Part shown: positions 1-10,189 of the stretch, one piece after another
How positions within the stretch are numbered: position 1 is the stretch's first letter
How the letters are laid out: the number at the start of each line of letters is the position of its first letter
NCBI GenBank assembly: GCA_903888345.1
Contig: CAISTG010000003.1
Location: forward strand, 1-33,852
Direction of reading: 5' to 3'
DNA: 33,852 bases
Source: Candidatus Buchananbacteria bacterium
GTDB taxonomy: Bacteria; Patescibacteriota; Patescibacteriia; 2-01-FULL-39-33
Notes under the pieces: model-generated
Seen by the model: the letters and a program-made list of their open reading frames with translations, nothing else
Told to the model about the DNA's origin: nothing
The model's database searches: none
Program-made: the position numbers and the translations under genes

Positions 1-2
1 AT

Positions 3-260
3 TATTTTAATATTAAAAATTTAAAGCAAGTTTTTAATAATAATATTCATAAGAGTAACTTTACTAAAAAGAATATATTAGCTGCGGTGGGCGTGGTTTT
101 TGCGGCTCTGTTTACTGAGTTATTGCGCGGTGGGTTTGCAAAAAATTGGATCGGTGAAACTGTTGTTTTTTTAGTTATTTGTATATTTTATTATTTTGTA
201 GTAATCAATTTTGATGCTACCATACTGAATAATAATATAATTAAATTTAAAATTGATTAA
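3..260 (+). CDS. C-terminal part of a membrane protein truncated by the window edge (about two TM segments)
   Basis: Open frame from position 3 (YFNIKNLKQVFNNNIHKSNFTKKNILAAVGVVFAALFTELLRGGFAKNWIGETVVFLVICIFYYFVVINFDATILNNNIIKFKID) ending at TAA 258-260; absent from the ORF track because it has no start in the window. Confidence 0.6.
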   Translation, partial: YFNIKNLKQVFNNNIHKSNFTKKNILAAVGVVFAALFTELLRGGFAKNWIGETVVFLVICIFYYFVVINFDATILNNNIIKFKID

Positions 261-267
261 TACAATT

Positions 268-738
268 ATGTCAAAGAAGAAAAAAGTTATTATTGCTGTA
301 GTTATTATTGCTGTAATAATTATTATTTTTAATGTTGGGTTATTGGCTTGGGGACAAATTTCTTATGGCCTCGAGAAGAGTGCTATAAATAGCACAATAG
401 AAAGTTTTATTACTGATATCAGTGGCGGGCAATATGACACAGCTTACAATTTGGTGGCAGATAATACTAGGGCCAGTCTATCAAGCCAATCTTTCGCGGC
501 TATGTATAAAACTGTAGAAATGCCAAAAAATAGCTCAGTTACGAGCTTAAGCTTAATTTCATGGAATTATGATGCTGGAAAGTTATTAATGGGGACTAAG
601 TCCATGAACATTGAGAGCGGCAAGGCCTATTTTAAAGATGGACAATATAAAGTCTTTGGTGCTGGTTTATATAAGATTGAAAATGTTTGGAAAATTGAAA
701 GTTTTGGATTTTATAAAGAAAACCAATCAACTCAATAA
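268..738 (+). CDS. Hypothetical protein with N-terminal TM anchor, possibly NTF2/DUF4878-like extracellular domain
   Basis: ATG at 268 (MSKKKKVIIAVVIIAVIIIIFNVG) is a better start than TTG 253; small alpha/beta domain following one TM; 7 nt after upstream stop. Confidence 0.6.
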   Translation: MSKKKKVIIAVVIIAVIIIIFNVGLLAWGQISYGLEKSAINSTIESFITDISGGQYDTAYNLVADNTRASLSSQSFAAMYKTVEMPKNSSVTSLSLISWNYDAGKLLMGTKSMNIESGKAYFKDGQYKVFGAGLYKIENVWKIESFGFYKENQSTQ

Positions 739-847
739 CATTATTTGTTGAAAGTAGTTGCTATATTTAATTGATTCCGCCGCCTCCTTAATGGCCCGAT
801 AAATCGCAATAAGTTCGGAATAACAGAATTGCGCCCCAAAAATATCA

Positions 848-873
848 AAGAGTGGCATTTCGCCACTCTTTTT
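848..873 (+). terminator. Rho-independent terminator
   Basis: aagagtggc-atttc-gccactctt followed by ttt. Confidence 0.7.
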
Positions 874-892
874 GTTATACTTAAGTTAGTTA

Positions 893-921
893 TTGACTGA
901 AATATTGGTCATTGTTTCTAA
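893..921 (+). promoter_or_regulatory. Possible sigma70-type promoter for the first LamG gene
   Basis: TTGACT (893-898), 17 nt, TTCTAA (916-921); ATG at 948. Confidence 0.3.
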
Positions 922-947
922 ATTTTTTGCGTTTTTTTGATAAAAAT

Positions 948-3203
948 ATGCGACATCTTAAAACAATCTTAATGCTTTCGGCACTGATGGTGACCGCTTT
1001 TTTGGCATGGCCGCAAGTGATTTTTGCTGTTCAGGCAGATTCAGCTCCTACTAACGGTCTCATTGGTTATTGGAGTTTTGATGAGGGTACTGGAAATTAC
1101 GCCTATGATTATTCGGGAAATAAAAATACAGGTGTTTTGGCTGGGTCTCCTAAGCCTGTTTGGCTTAATGGGGTTTTTGGTAAGGCCTTGTCTTTTAATG
1201 GGTCAACTTCATATATTAACGCTGGTAATAAAGCCTCACTGCAAGCTTTTAGCGATATTACAATTTCCAGCTGGGTTAAATTTAATGGTATTGACTATGT
1301 AAGTTCTACTGGAAAGTTAGTTACGGTTTTGATTAAGGGAAATCCAGATAGTCTGGCCTCATCAACTGGTTTTTGGCTGTCTTATGATAATCGAAGTAAT
1401 GGACGTGGGTTTGGCTATACTTGTTTTGGCAATACTGCCGGCGGCTATGCGGGTGGTGGTAATAATTTTGCCGGCTATACTTACACATTTTCAAATAACG
1501 TTTGGTATTATATTACTGTCACTGTCGCTTCGTCGCAAGCTAAGCTATACGTTAACGGTGTTCAATTGGGCGCGACAAAAACATTTTCTAACTTGGCCTT
1601 ATCTAATGTCTCGGGTTCGATAAATATAGGGGGTTTTTCGTATTTTAATGGCGGGCTCGACGAGATAAGGCTTTATAATCGTGCACTCTCAGCCACTGAA
1701 ATTGCCAGTCTCTATAAGGTTGGTGCGGCTAAGGTAAATAGTCAACCGACGCTTAAATTAACTGGACTTGACGCTGGCTTAATTGGTTATTGGACAATGG
1801 ATAATCAGGATATTAATTGGACGACAAACGCAGTCGCCGATAAATCTGGAAACAATAATATTGGCACTTTAGCTGCTTTTACAAGTGCGGCCTCTGTTGC
1901 CGGCAAATCTGGACAAACACTTAAGTTTGACGGTAGCAGTAATTATATCATCAATAATCAAACGATAAATATCGCTAAGTCCACCGTCTCGGCATGGGTT
2001 TATCTGCCAGGTTATCCGACTAGCGGCAGTTTGGCGCTCGTTACTGGTTTTGCTCAAGGCAATAATTCTGACACCCACGATAAAGATTTATTTATTGATA
2101 GTAATGGCAAAGCTTATTATTATACTTACACCGGCCAATTGAAATGTACCACTGAACCCGCTCTAGCCATCCCCAAAAATTCTTGGCACTTACTAACCGG
2201 CACCAATGATGGCGTCAATAATTATCTTTATATCGATGGTGTTTCGGTCGGTTCGGTCGCTGCAGGAAATTCTTATACCGGATACGGTTCAGCTGATATT
2301 TTGATCGGTGGAAAAGTTAATTATTCTGGTTCAATCGGGTGTGGAAGCGGCAATACCACGCGTTCGTATTTGCCTTCAAATACCAAGATTGATGATGTCC
2401 GCGTTTATAATCGTGCTTTGACAGGAACCGAAGTCAAACAATTGTACAATCAGAGTGCTGGCACAAAAATTGAGGCTAATCCGGTTATCAAGCCACTGAC
2501 TCTTGATTCCGGTTTGGTTGGTTATTGGACAATGAATAATCAGGATATTAATTGGGCGACTAAAAAAATTACGGATAAATCGGGTAGTGGAAATACTGGC
2601 ACCTTAATTACCATGACGGCAACATCGTCGCCAGTTGCGGGCAAGATTGGCCAGGCACTTAAGCTTAATGGTCTCAATAGTACGTTATTTGTGGGCAGTA
2701 CTTCCAGCTTGAGGTATACTGGCGGCGATATGACCATAGCTACCTGGTTTTTTATTGATAAGAACGAGACTACGACGGGCGATCTCATTAGTAAGCCCTG
2801 GAATGGATGTGGAGAATATAATTATCGAATTGTAAAGGGTGCTGGTCGCACATTTTCCATAGCTTTGACTGGCGCTACGGGGTATGGTTCTTCTGGTAGC
2901 ATCCATGCTATTACGTCAAATAAGTGGCATCATCTTGTATTGCGCTTAACCTCGGCAAAAAAAGTTCAGGTCTATATCGATAATTTTTTGGAAATCGATA
3001 GCACCCACGGGATTACCAATTGGGTCGCCCCTTCTTGTGGCGATGGAAATGTTCCTTTGGATCTGGGGAGTTTGTATCCTTACGGAGAAGGTTGGGTAGG
3101 TAATACTGGTTATTCATTTGGTGGAGCGATTGATGATACGCGCATTTATAATCGTGCTTTGAGTGATGCTGAAATAAAACAGTTGTATAATCAGGGTAAG
3201 TAG
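948..3203 (+). CDS. Secreted protein with three LamG/concanavalin-like lectin domains
   Basis: Signal peptide MRHLKTILMLSALMVTAFLAWPQVIFAVQA; three repeats of G-L-I/V-G-Y-W-(S/T)-(F/M)-(D/N)... to ...D-(E/D)-x-R-(L/V/I)-Y-N-R-A-L-S-x-x-E-I-x-x-L-Y; ATG 948 preferred over TTG 912. Confidence 0.85.
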   Translation: MRHLKTILMLSALMVTAFLAWPQVIFAVQADSAPTNGLIGYWSFDEGTGNYAYDYSGNKNTGVLAGSPKPVWLNGVFGKALSFNGSTSYINAGNKASLQAFSDITISSWVKFNGIDYVSSTGKLVTVLIKGNPDSLASSTGFWLSYDNRSNGRGFGYTCFGNTAGGYAGGGNNFAGYTYTFSNNVWYYITVTVASSQAKLYVNGVQLGATKTFSNLALSNVSGSINIGGFSYFNGGLDEIRLYNRALSATEIASLYKVGAAKVNSQPTLKLTGLDAGLIGYWTMDNQDINWTTNAVADKSGNNNIGTLAAFTSAASVAGKSGQTLKFDGSSNYIINNQTINIAKSTVSAWVYLPGYPTSGSLALVTGFAQGNNSDTHDKDLFIDSNGKAYYYTYTGQLKCTTEPALAIPKNSWHLLTGTNDGVNNYLYIDGVSVGSVAAGNSYTGYGSADILIGGKVNYSGSIGCGSGNTTRSYLPSNTKIDDVRVYNRALTGTEVKQLYNQSAGTKIEANPVIKPLTLDSGLVGYWTMNNQDINWATKKITDKSGSGNTGTLITMTATSSPVAGKIGQALKLNGLNSTLFVGSTSSLRYTGGDMTIATWFFIDKNETTTGDLISKPWNGCGEYNYRIVKGAGRTFSIALTGATGYGSSGSIHAITSNKWHHLVLRLTSAKKVQVYIDNFLEIDSTHGITNWVAPSCGDGNVPLDLGSLYPYGEGWVGNTGYSFGGAIDDTRIYNRALSDAEIKQLYNQGK

Positions 3204-3273
3204 TTAGATATACTTATGGAAATATAGCTAAGTTCTTCCTCGTCTTATTAATTTTTATTGGTTAATTTTGTGT

Positions 3274-3279
3274 TATAAT
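3274..3279 (+). promoter_or_regulatory. -10 element (TATAAT, in TGTGTTATAAT context)
   Basis: Perfect TATAAT 31 nt before ATG 3310; same ttttgtgttataata string at 12680-12694. Confidence 0.5.
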
Positions 3280-3309
3280 AGTTGTAGTTATATTAATAAT
3301 TATATTTAC

Positions 3310-6300
3310 ATGGAAGCTCAACAAAGTCAGTATCTGACAACAAGATTTAAAAATCTTGTCTTTTTTGCTTTTCTGATATTGGGCTTGATCTATATCTCAT
3401 CACCGAAGCAAGTCTCGGCCGCCTTTGCTGGTGGAAGCGGTACTTCCACTAGTCCTTATCAGATTACTACTTGTGTGCAATTGCAAGAGGCTGGTTCTTT
3501 TGTAACTTCAAGTTACGTATTACTTAATGACATTGATTGCTCGGATACGATTAATTGGAATGGTGGTGCTGGTTTTATGCCGATTGGCACTTCTTCTGCC
3601 AATAGGTATGCTGGAAATTTCAATGGTAATGGGCATCAAGTCACTGGCCTTTTTATTAATCGTCCCGCCACCAATGGTATCGGACTCTTTGGCTATACTG
3701 CTACGACGGCGAATATTTACCGAGTGGGTGTAGCTGGTGCAACTTTTACTGGTGCGGCCAGTGTTGGCGGTTTGGTTGGGTCGAATACCGGTACGACGAC
3801 CGAGAGTTACGCTATCGCTGATATTACTACTACGGTCAATAATGCCGGGGGCTCGGCCGCTGGTCTGATGGGTGATAGTACTGGCAATGTCTCCAATTGT
3901 TATGCGCGGGGCACCGTTAATGGCGGTCCCAATTCTTTCTTATCTGGTCTGATTTCTTATAGTGTAGCTCCATCCATAATTACGAACTGCTTTTCTGCGT
4001 CAGTTGTTAACAGAGTTAACGGCAACGGATCGATAGCTAGTTCCAACGGCGTAACCAATAACGTTTTTTGGGATATGAACGTATCAGGACAGGTAAGCTC
4101 TGCCGGCGGTGCCGTGGGAACAACAACAACTGCCATGAATACTGCGGCAACTTTTTCTAGCTGGGGCTTAAGCACGAGCACTATCTGGGCCTTAAACTCT
4201 AATTATAACAATGGTTATCCTTATTTATTGAATAATAATTCTGGCCCCGATGTTGTTCGACAAATTGCCACCGTTGCTGACTTGCAAAATATGTCTCAGC
4301 ATCCTGGCGATCGTTATCTTCAGACCGCCAACATCGATGCTAGTACTACTGTTGCGTGGAATGGAGGTCAAGGATTTATACCAATTGGTATTTTTTATGG
4401 CAAGTATGATGGTAATAATTTTATGATTACTAATCTTACTAGTAATAGCTCTACTCGTGATTATGTCGGTGTTTTCGGGCAGAATCGTGGCACCATTACC
4501 AATTTCAGGATTGCTGACAGTAGCTTTACAGGTCAAAATTACGTTGGCGCTGTGGCTGGTTATAATTTGGGAACTATTTCACAAAGCCGCAGTTTTCGGC
4601 TAAAAGATTCATCCAACCAGGTGATCGGATCCTCTTATGCGGGCGGTTTTGTCGGTCAGAATAATGCTAATTCTAGTATTATTCAAAGTTTTGCAATTGC
4701 TAACGTTTCCACGACTTTTAATAACTCCGCGGCAGCCGTTGCGGGCTTTGTTGGTGTTAACTTTGGTGTTATTTCTGATTGTTATAGTCGGGGCGTAGTC
4801 AGCGGCGGTGCTAATGCCGGAATCTCCAGTTTTGTCGCTAATAATAATTCACCCGCCGTAATCACTAATAGTTTTTCCAGCTCCATTGTTTCCAATACGG
4901 CTGGCACGGGCTTCATCTTTAGTTCCAGTGCCGTTAATCCGGCAAATTCGTTTTTTGATCTCAATGTAGTCGGTAAAAATTCTTCTTGGGGCGTGGGGAC
5001 AACTACCGTAGCTTTAAATAACGCTGCCACCTTTTCCGCTTGGAATTTGAGCACTATTTGGAATATCGATCCGAATCGTAATAACGGTTATCCCTATTTA
5101 AGGAATAATGATCCTGGTGCTGATCGGGTAATTGAAATAGCGACAGCGGCTGATTTACAAAATATTGCGCTCAATCCCGGCTTGAATTTTCTTCAGACGG
5201 CTGATATCGACGCCTCTACTACAGCCACTTGGAATGCCGGTGCTGGCTTTAAGCCGATTGCTCTTTTTTATGGCAAGTATGAGGGTAATGGCTTTGTTAT
5301 CTCCAACTTAACTATTAATCGTCCAGCCGAAGATTATGTTGGCATTTTTGGTGAGAATCGCGGTACACTTAATAATTTCAAGATTTATAATAGCCGTATT
5401 ACCGGTAGTACTTACACAGGTGGTGTGGTTGGGTATAATAGGGGCACTTTGTATCGCACCAAGATTTATCGTGATAATATTTTGTATAGTTATGTGACTG
5501 GGTATGCTTATGTAGGGGGTTTGGTTGGTTATAACACAACTGGCGCTGTTCTGTCTCAAAGTTATGCCATTGCCAATGTTTCAACCACTCTTAATACGGG
5601 CGGTGCTTTTACTGGCGGATTAGCCGGTTATAATTCCGGTTTTGTGTTTAATTGCTATGCGCGCGGTACGGTCACTGGTGGAAATGGTGCGAATATTGCC
5701 GGTTTTATTTCTAGTAATATTGCACCAGCGGTCGTTAATAATAGTTTTGCTGCTAATGTGATAAATGGTAATAGTGGTACGGCTTTTATAAATTCGGCCA
5801 GTGCTTTTCCGGTGAATTCTTTTTATGATAGCAGTATTTCTGGCAAGAGTGATTCCTGGGCCACTGGAACATCGACGGCGAAGATGAAGACTCAAGCAAC
5901 CTTTACGAACGTTGGGTGGGATTTTGCCAGTGGTAATGTTTGGCACATGGATCCGTTAGGACTCAAAGATGACGGTTATCCCTATTTAAATCCGCCAATT
6001 CTGCCAGCTATCGAAGTTTGGACAGTAACCGACTTACAAAATATTTCAGTCAGTCCAGATAGTAGTTATATCCAAAAAGCGAATATCGATGCCACAGCTT
6101 CCGCTAGTTGGAATAGTGGAGCAGGCTTTGTACCAATTGTAAATTTTACTGGCAATTATGATGGTAATGGTTTTTACATTAATAATCTTACCATTAATCG
6201 TCCAACCGAAGATTATGTTGGTGTCTTTGCTCAAAACCGGGGCACGATTAATAATTTTAAAATATCTGATAGTAGTTTTACGGGTAAGATTAATGTTGGC

Positions 6301-8673
6301 AGTATTGCCGGCTTTAATCAGGGAACTATTTATCGCAGCCAAAGTTATCGCCTAAATAATTCCTCCAATCAAGTTACTGGTTTATATAATGTTGGTGGTT
6401 TAGTGGGTTATAATAATACAGTTGGCGTGATATCACAAAGTTACGCTATTTCTAATGTTAACACTACTTTAAATAGTAATGGTGCGTATACTGGTGGTTT
6501 GGCTGGCTATAATGCTGGCACAGTTGCTAACTGTTATGCTCGCGGTTCGGTTACTGGCGGATCTAGCTCTGCTATAGCCGGCTTAATTGGAGCAAATATT
6601 TCACCGGCTAGCGTTAGTAATAGTTTTGCTGCCTCAATTATTAATGGTGCTAGTGGTGCCGGTCTAATTGATACTCAAAGTGCTTTGCCAATTAACTCAT
6701 TTTGGGATTTGACTGTGTCGACGAAGCCTGGTTCATCGGGGGGAACGGGAGTGTCCACGGCCAGCATGCAAACGCAGTCCACTTTTACTGGCGTGGGTTG
6801 GGATTTTTCTACTATTTGGGGGATGCAACCGGCCGAAAATTCTAATTATCCCTATTTGTTAGCGACCGCTCCTAGTTATTTTTCCTTAATTATTACTCAT
6901 GTTAATGGCGCCGTAACTGTTGATGGGTCTCCATATACAGTACCGCTTAGTTACGCCTCGGGCACTTCAGTGGCGTTAGTGGCTACTCCAAGTTCCGGTT
7001 TTTCCTTTACCAACTGGGAAAACGCCATGACTAGCACCAATCGCAGTCTATTAATCGATAGCAATAAAACTATCGTTGCTACTTTTGACATTGCAAATTA
7101 TACTTTAAGCTATACTGCCGGCAACAATGGGAGTATTATTGGTAGTTCTACTCAAGTGGTCAGTTATGGTGCCACTGGGACTGTCGTCACTGCCAGCTCC
7201 TCGATTGGGCATTATTTTGCTAATTGGTCTGATGGCTATTTAAATGCCACCAGAACTGATGCTAATGTTACCTCGAGTTTATCAGTGACAGCTAATTTTG
7301 CTACAAATACCTATACTTTTATTTATATGGCTGGTGCCAATGGTTTGCTGGTTGGCAGTTCTACTCAGACCGTTGAGTATGGTAGCAGCAGCTCGGCGGT
7401 GACGGCAGTTGCTAACAGCGGCTATCGCTTTGTTAAATGGAGTGATGACTCAATTGATAATCCTCGCAGCGACACGGCTACAGCCAGTGATTTAACGGTG
7501 ACTGCCATTTTTGAGTTGATTCCTGTTGTGTCTGGTGGTGGCGGAATTATCGTAAGTATGCCGGCGGGAGTTGGCTCTGGCGCCAGTGATGTAGCAGCAA
7601 CTGCAGTTGGCGGAACTTTGAATGTTGGTCAAATTTCTACTGCCGGAACTAATGTTTTAACTTATATTAATACTTTCAATAATTTTACTATTATTAGTAG
7701 TTCTCACCCAGGAGAAGTTGGGAGCTACAGTTTTCAGATTATCAATTTTGATTTAAATACTTTAGTGATCGCGTTTAGAGTTTCTTCGGTAGTCCAAACT
7801 GCCACACTTAAAAAAGGTGAAAAGCTAAACCTAGATTTAGATGGTGATAAGATTAATGATATAAATTTTACTTTTGTTGGTAATTATAGTAACCGGGTAG
7901 AAATTACTGTCAGGTCGTTAATTGCGCTTGACTCGGTGTCAGTGGATTTTCCTGGTGTTGTGAGTGCGACTGGTGGTACGATTGCAAAGATTAATAACTC
8001 CAATCGTCCCGCCGTTTATTATATTAGCGATGGTTTAAGATATTTGTTTGTTAATCGTGATACGTATAGCTCTTGGAGTGGGGTGGTTGGTGATGCGGGG
8101 AATCGTTTTGCGACCTTGAAATATCTAACACAAGCAGAATTTGATGCCACTCCGGTTGGCGGCAACTTAACTGTTAAGCCAGGTAATTTGATTAAATTCG
8201 ATGATAGTGCGATTATTTATGCGGTCGGAGTTGATAAGAAATTATATCAATTAGTTGACGCGGCAGCGAAGGTTGCGCTCTACGGCGCTGTAAATCCGTA
8301 TATTATTCAGTCTGGTTTTAGAGTTGATTATTTTGATTTTGGTAAACCGGTTGATATTTTAACCGCTACCTCCAGTAAGCCAGATGGCGGACAGGCTAAA
8401 GCCACCGTCACCGCTACCACTCGGACGAATAAATTTATTTTCACCAAAGATCTAGTTACTGGCATGATTAATAATGATGTTTTGCAGCTCCAAAGATATT
8501 TAAATAGTAATGGCTTTATTTTGGCCAAAGCAGGAGCGGGAAGTCCGGGGCAAGAAACGACAAAATTCGGAGCAGCAACACGTGTTGCCCTGATTAACTT
8601 TCAGGTCGCTAATAATATTATTCCGGCTAATGGATCTTTTGGGCTCACAACCAGAAGTGTCATTAATAAGTAA
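3310..8673 (+). CDS. Secreted surface repeat protein: four GLUG-rich blocks, divergent InlB-B-like repeats, C-terminal peptidoglycan-binding domain
   Basis: Signal/TM (LVFFAFLILGLIYISSPKQVSAA); recurring VGGLVGYN/GTISQSYA/NCYARGTV motifs; SYTAGNNGSIIGSSTQVVSYGATGTVVTASSSIGHYFANWSDG repeats; C-term DVLQLQRYLNSNGFILA...TKFGAATRVALINFQVANNIIPANGSFGLTTRSVI is PG_binding_1-like. ATG 3310 preferred over TTG 3268. Confidence 0.85.
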   Translation: MEAQQSQYLTTRFKNLVFFAFLILGLIYISSPKQVSAAFAGGSGTSTSPYQITTCVQLQEAGSFVTSSYVLLNDIDCSDTINWNGGAGFMPIGTSSANRYAGNFNGNGHQVTGLFINRPATNGIGLFGYTATTANIYRVGVAGATFTGAASVGGLVGSNTGTTTESYAIADITTTVNNAGGSAAGLMGDSTGNVSNCYARGTVNGGPNSFLSGLISYSVAPSIITNCFSASVVNRVNGNGSIASSNGVTNNVFWDMNVSGQVSSAGGAVGTTTTAMNTAATFSSWGLSTSTIWALNSNYNNGYPYLLNNNSGPDVVRQIATVADLQNMSQHPGDRYLQTANIDASTTVAWNGGQGFIPIGIFYGKYDGNNFMITNLTSNSSTRDYVGVFGQNRGTITNFRIADSSFTGQNYVGAVAGYNLGTISQSRSFRLKDSSNQVIGSSYAGGFVGQNNANSSIIQSFAIANVSTTFNNSAAAVAGFVGVNFGVISDCYSRGVVSGGANAGISSFVANNNSPAVITNSFSSSIVSNTAGTGFIFSSSAVNPANSFFDLNVVGKNSSWGVGTTTVALNNAATFSAWNLSTIWNIDPNRNNGYPYLRNNDPGADRVIEIATAADLQNIALNPGLNFLQTADIDASTTATWNAGAGFKPIALFYGKYEGNGFVISNLTINRPAEDYVGIFGENRGTLNNFKIYNSRITGSTYTGGVVGYNRGTLYRTKIYRDNILYSYVTGYAYVGGLVGYNTTGAVLSQSYAIANVSTTLNTGGAFTGGLAGYNSGFVFNCYARGTVTGGNGANIAGFISSNIAPAVVNNSFAANVINGNSGTAFINSASAFPVNSFYDSSISGKSDSWATGTSTAKMKTQATFTNVGWDFASGNVWHMDPLGLKDDGYPYLNPPILPAIEVWTVTDLQNISVSPDSSYIQKANIDATASASWNSGAGFVPIVNFTGNYDGNGFYINNLTINRPTEDYVGVFAQNRGTINNFKISDSSFTGKINVGSIAGFNQGTIYRSQSYRLNNSSNQVTGLYNVGGLVGYNNTVGVISQSYAISNVNTTLNSNGAYTGGLAGYNAGTVANCYARGSVTGGSSSAIAGLIGANISPASVSNSFAASIINGASGAGLIDTQSALPINSFWDLTVSTKPGSSGGTGVSTASMQTQSTFTGVGWDFSTIWGMQPAENSNYPYLLATAPSYFSLIITHVNGAVTVDGSPYTVPLSYASGTSVALVATPSSGFSFTNWENAMTSTNRSLLIDSNKTIVATFDIANYTLSYTAGNNGSIIGSSTQVVSYGATGTVVTASSSIGHYFANWSDGYLNATRTDANVTSSLSVTANFATNTYTFIYMAGANGLLVGSSTQTVEYGSSSSAVTAVANSGYRFVKWSDDSIDNPRSDTATASDLTVTAIFELIPVVSGGGGIIVSMPAGVGSGASDVAATAVGGTLNVGQISTAGTNVLTYINTFNNFTIISSSHPGEVGSYSFQIINFDLNTLVIAFRVSSVVQTATLKKGEKLNLDLDGDKINDINFTFVGNYSNRVEITVRSLIALDSVSVDFPGVVSATGGTIAKINNSNRPAVYYISDGLRYLFVNRDTYSSWSGVVGDAGNRFATLKYLTQAEFDATPVGGNLTVKPGNLIKFDDSAIIYAVGVDKKLYQLVDAAAKVALYGAVNPYIIQSGFRVDYFDFGKPVDILTATSSKPDGGQAKATVTATTRTNKFIFTKDLVTGMINNDVLQLQRYLNSNGFILAKAGAGSPGQETTKFGAATRVALINFQVANNIIPANGSFGLTTRSVINK
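6880..7525 (+). other. Three divergent InlB B-repeat-like domains within the 3310-8673 CDS
   Basis: Tandem units ending in NWENAMTSTN, NWSDGYLNATR, KWSDDSIDNPR. Confidence 0.6.
8435..8673 (+). other. Peptidoglycan-binding domain (PG_binding_1-like)
   Basis: VLQLQRYLN...FGAATRVALINFQ...FGLTTRSVI pattern. Confidence 0.75.
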
Positions 8674-8698
8674 ATTTGATAACTGATTAATTGCAATA

Positions 8699-8727
8699 AA
8701 AAAGCGGAATTAGATTCCGCTTTTTTG
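8699..8727. terminator. Bidirectional terminator between convergent genes
   Basis: aaaaaagcggaat-tag-attccgctttttt; A-tract and T-tract on opposite sides. Confidence 0.8.
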
Positions 8728-8749
8728 ATTATGGAAAAATCCGATTATT

Positions 8750-10186
8750 TTATTTTTTATTAACAACTTTTTTGACCACCTTCTTTTTAAGTGTTTTAAG
8801 AATGGGCACTGGAATTTTGCGGAAGCTTGGTTTTGGTATTTCTTCAATTGCTTTTACGGCTGTCGGCAGTTCAGGTGGCACATTAACCTTAACAATCTTT
8901 TTTTTGATTATTTGTTTAGTTGTTTTTAACTCTTGAAGTTGTAGTATCTTTTTGCTCATGCTCTTTTGGGCCAGGATAATAAATAGCAAAGTCAGTAGCA
9001 GAGTGATGAGTGAAATTGTAATTGAAACCACAGACATGACATTGCCAAGTAAAAAAGTTTTAAGGCGCGCTAAGAATGATGATTTGATTTGGAAGAAGAG
9101 CTGTTTTTGGGTGGCATTGCCGGCCAAATCAATAGCGCGGACAGTTAATAAATGTTTGCCAGAGGCTAAATCCGGAGTATCAAAGTAGCTGTGCGGTCCG
9201 GCTGGCTTAGCGATTTGTGCCGGGCCAACGTCAATTCTGAATTCAACACGGTCAATCCCGGATAGTTTATCAGTCGCATCAAAGATAAATTTAGCGCGAT
9301 TAATCGCTAGGCTGTCTTTGGCTTCATCCACGGCCAAGCTGTCAGGGTTAGTATCATCAATTTGAATGGCAAAGTGAGCCGCAGGGCTCCAACCAATAGC
9401 ATTCTTGTATTTTAAATGGAAGTACCACGAACCATCAGTCAAAAGTTCAGAGGAGGTGAAGGATTCTGCCAGACCCAGGGATTTCTCAGTTGGATCAGTC
9501 GTTGGGTTATTATCAAAACTGTAGCTGACGTCGGTGATGCCATCAGGTAGACTCCAATTGATGGTGGTTGCCGGAATATTGTACCATTTGGTAGCATCGG
9601 GGGTAGTATTGGAATAAATTTGTGGTGCGGAAGGTGTTTCCCCCGCGACCGTCGCGACTGGGCTTGGTGTTGCTGGTTTCGTGGTTTCGGTCTTTACGGC
9701 AGCAGCGGCAATAGTTAGGCTAGCGCGACCCATGCTACTCAATAATTCGGTGCCTTGGCCGTCATTAGCGAGGATTGAACCGCTGGCAAAGGAAATCGTG
9801 GCTGCTCCTGGCGTGGTGGCTGTAAAAGTAACCGTTAAAACGCGACCAGAACCGGTAAAGCCCGGATTAGGAATTACACCCTCGAAAGAAACGCTACTGC
9901 CTGAATAGGCTGGTTCCTTGACCCAGAGCGTGACGATAGAGCCGGACTTACTAATCGAAGTCGGTCGTAATTTGTCAGAAGAAAAGGTTAGTGAGCCAGC
10001 GGTAGCATTAGCGGCGTCGGTTGTCGAAAGAGAAATACGTGCGGTGATTTTATCACCGACTTGATATTGTGATTTGTCGGTGGAGACTTGCAGACTTGCG
10101 GCGTGAGAAAGATTTGGAAATAAAAAAAATCCAACAGCAATGATGATTGTTGTCAGAAAAAAAATGTTGTATTTTTGTTGAATCAT
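8750..10186 (-). CDS. Membrane-anchored protein with N-terminal cohesin-like domain and C-terminal TM plus Lys-rich tail
   Basis: Signal peptide, then LQVSTDKSQYQVGDKITARISLSTTDAANATAGSLTFSSDKLRPTS...VSFEGVIPNPGFTGSGRVLTVTFTATTPGAATISFASGSILANDGQGTELL (cohesin-like); TM VMSVVSITISLITLLLTLLFIILA; tail rich in K. Confidence 0.75.
   Translation of the reverse strand: MIQQKYNIFFLTTIIIAVGFFLFPNLSHAASLQVSTDKSQYQVGDKITARISLSTTDAANATAGSLTFSSDKLRPTSISKSGSIVTLWVKEPAYSGSSVSFEGVIPNPGFTGSGRVLTVTFTATTPGAATISFASGSILANDGQGTELLSSMGRASLTIAAAAVKTETTKPATPSPVATVAGETPSAPQIYSNTTPDATKWYNIPATTINWSLPDGITDVSYSFDNNPTTDPTEKSLGLAESFTSSELLTDGSWYFHLKYKNAIGWSPAAHFAIQIDDTNPDSLAVDEAKDSLAINRAKFIFDATDKLSGIDRVEFRIDVGPAQIAKPAGPHSYFDTPDLASGKHLLTVRAIDLAGNATQKQLFFQIKSSFLARLKTFLLGNVMSVVSITISLITLLLTLLFIILAQKSMSKKILQLQELKTTKQIIKKKIVKVNVPPELPTAVKAIEEIPKPSFRKIPVPILKTLKKKVVKKVVNKK
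9706..10099 (-). other. Cohesin-like domain
   Basis: Residues about 30-160 of the 478-aa protein; FSSDKL, VSFEGVIP, GSGRVLTVTF, ILANDGQGTEL. Confidence 0.65.
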
Positions 10187-10189
10187 TTG

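Noticed and set aside
3268-3309. Alternative N-terminal extension MCYNSCSYINNYIY of the 1801-aa ORF
   Set aside because: It contains the TATAAT of a probable promoter; ATG 3310 begins a normal signal peptide protein.
3527-8528. Antisense and shifted ORFs inside the GLUG protein, e.g. 4225-4536 minus and 5620-5946 minus
   Set aside because: Explained by repeat composition of the plus-strand gene; low-complexity, N/T/I-rich translations.
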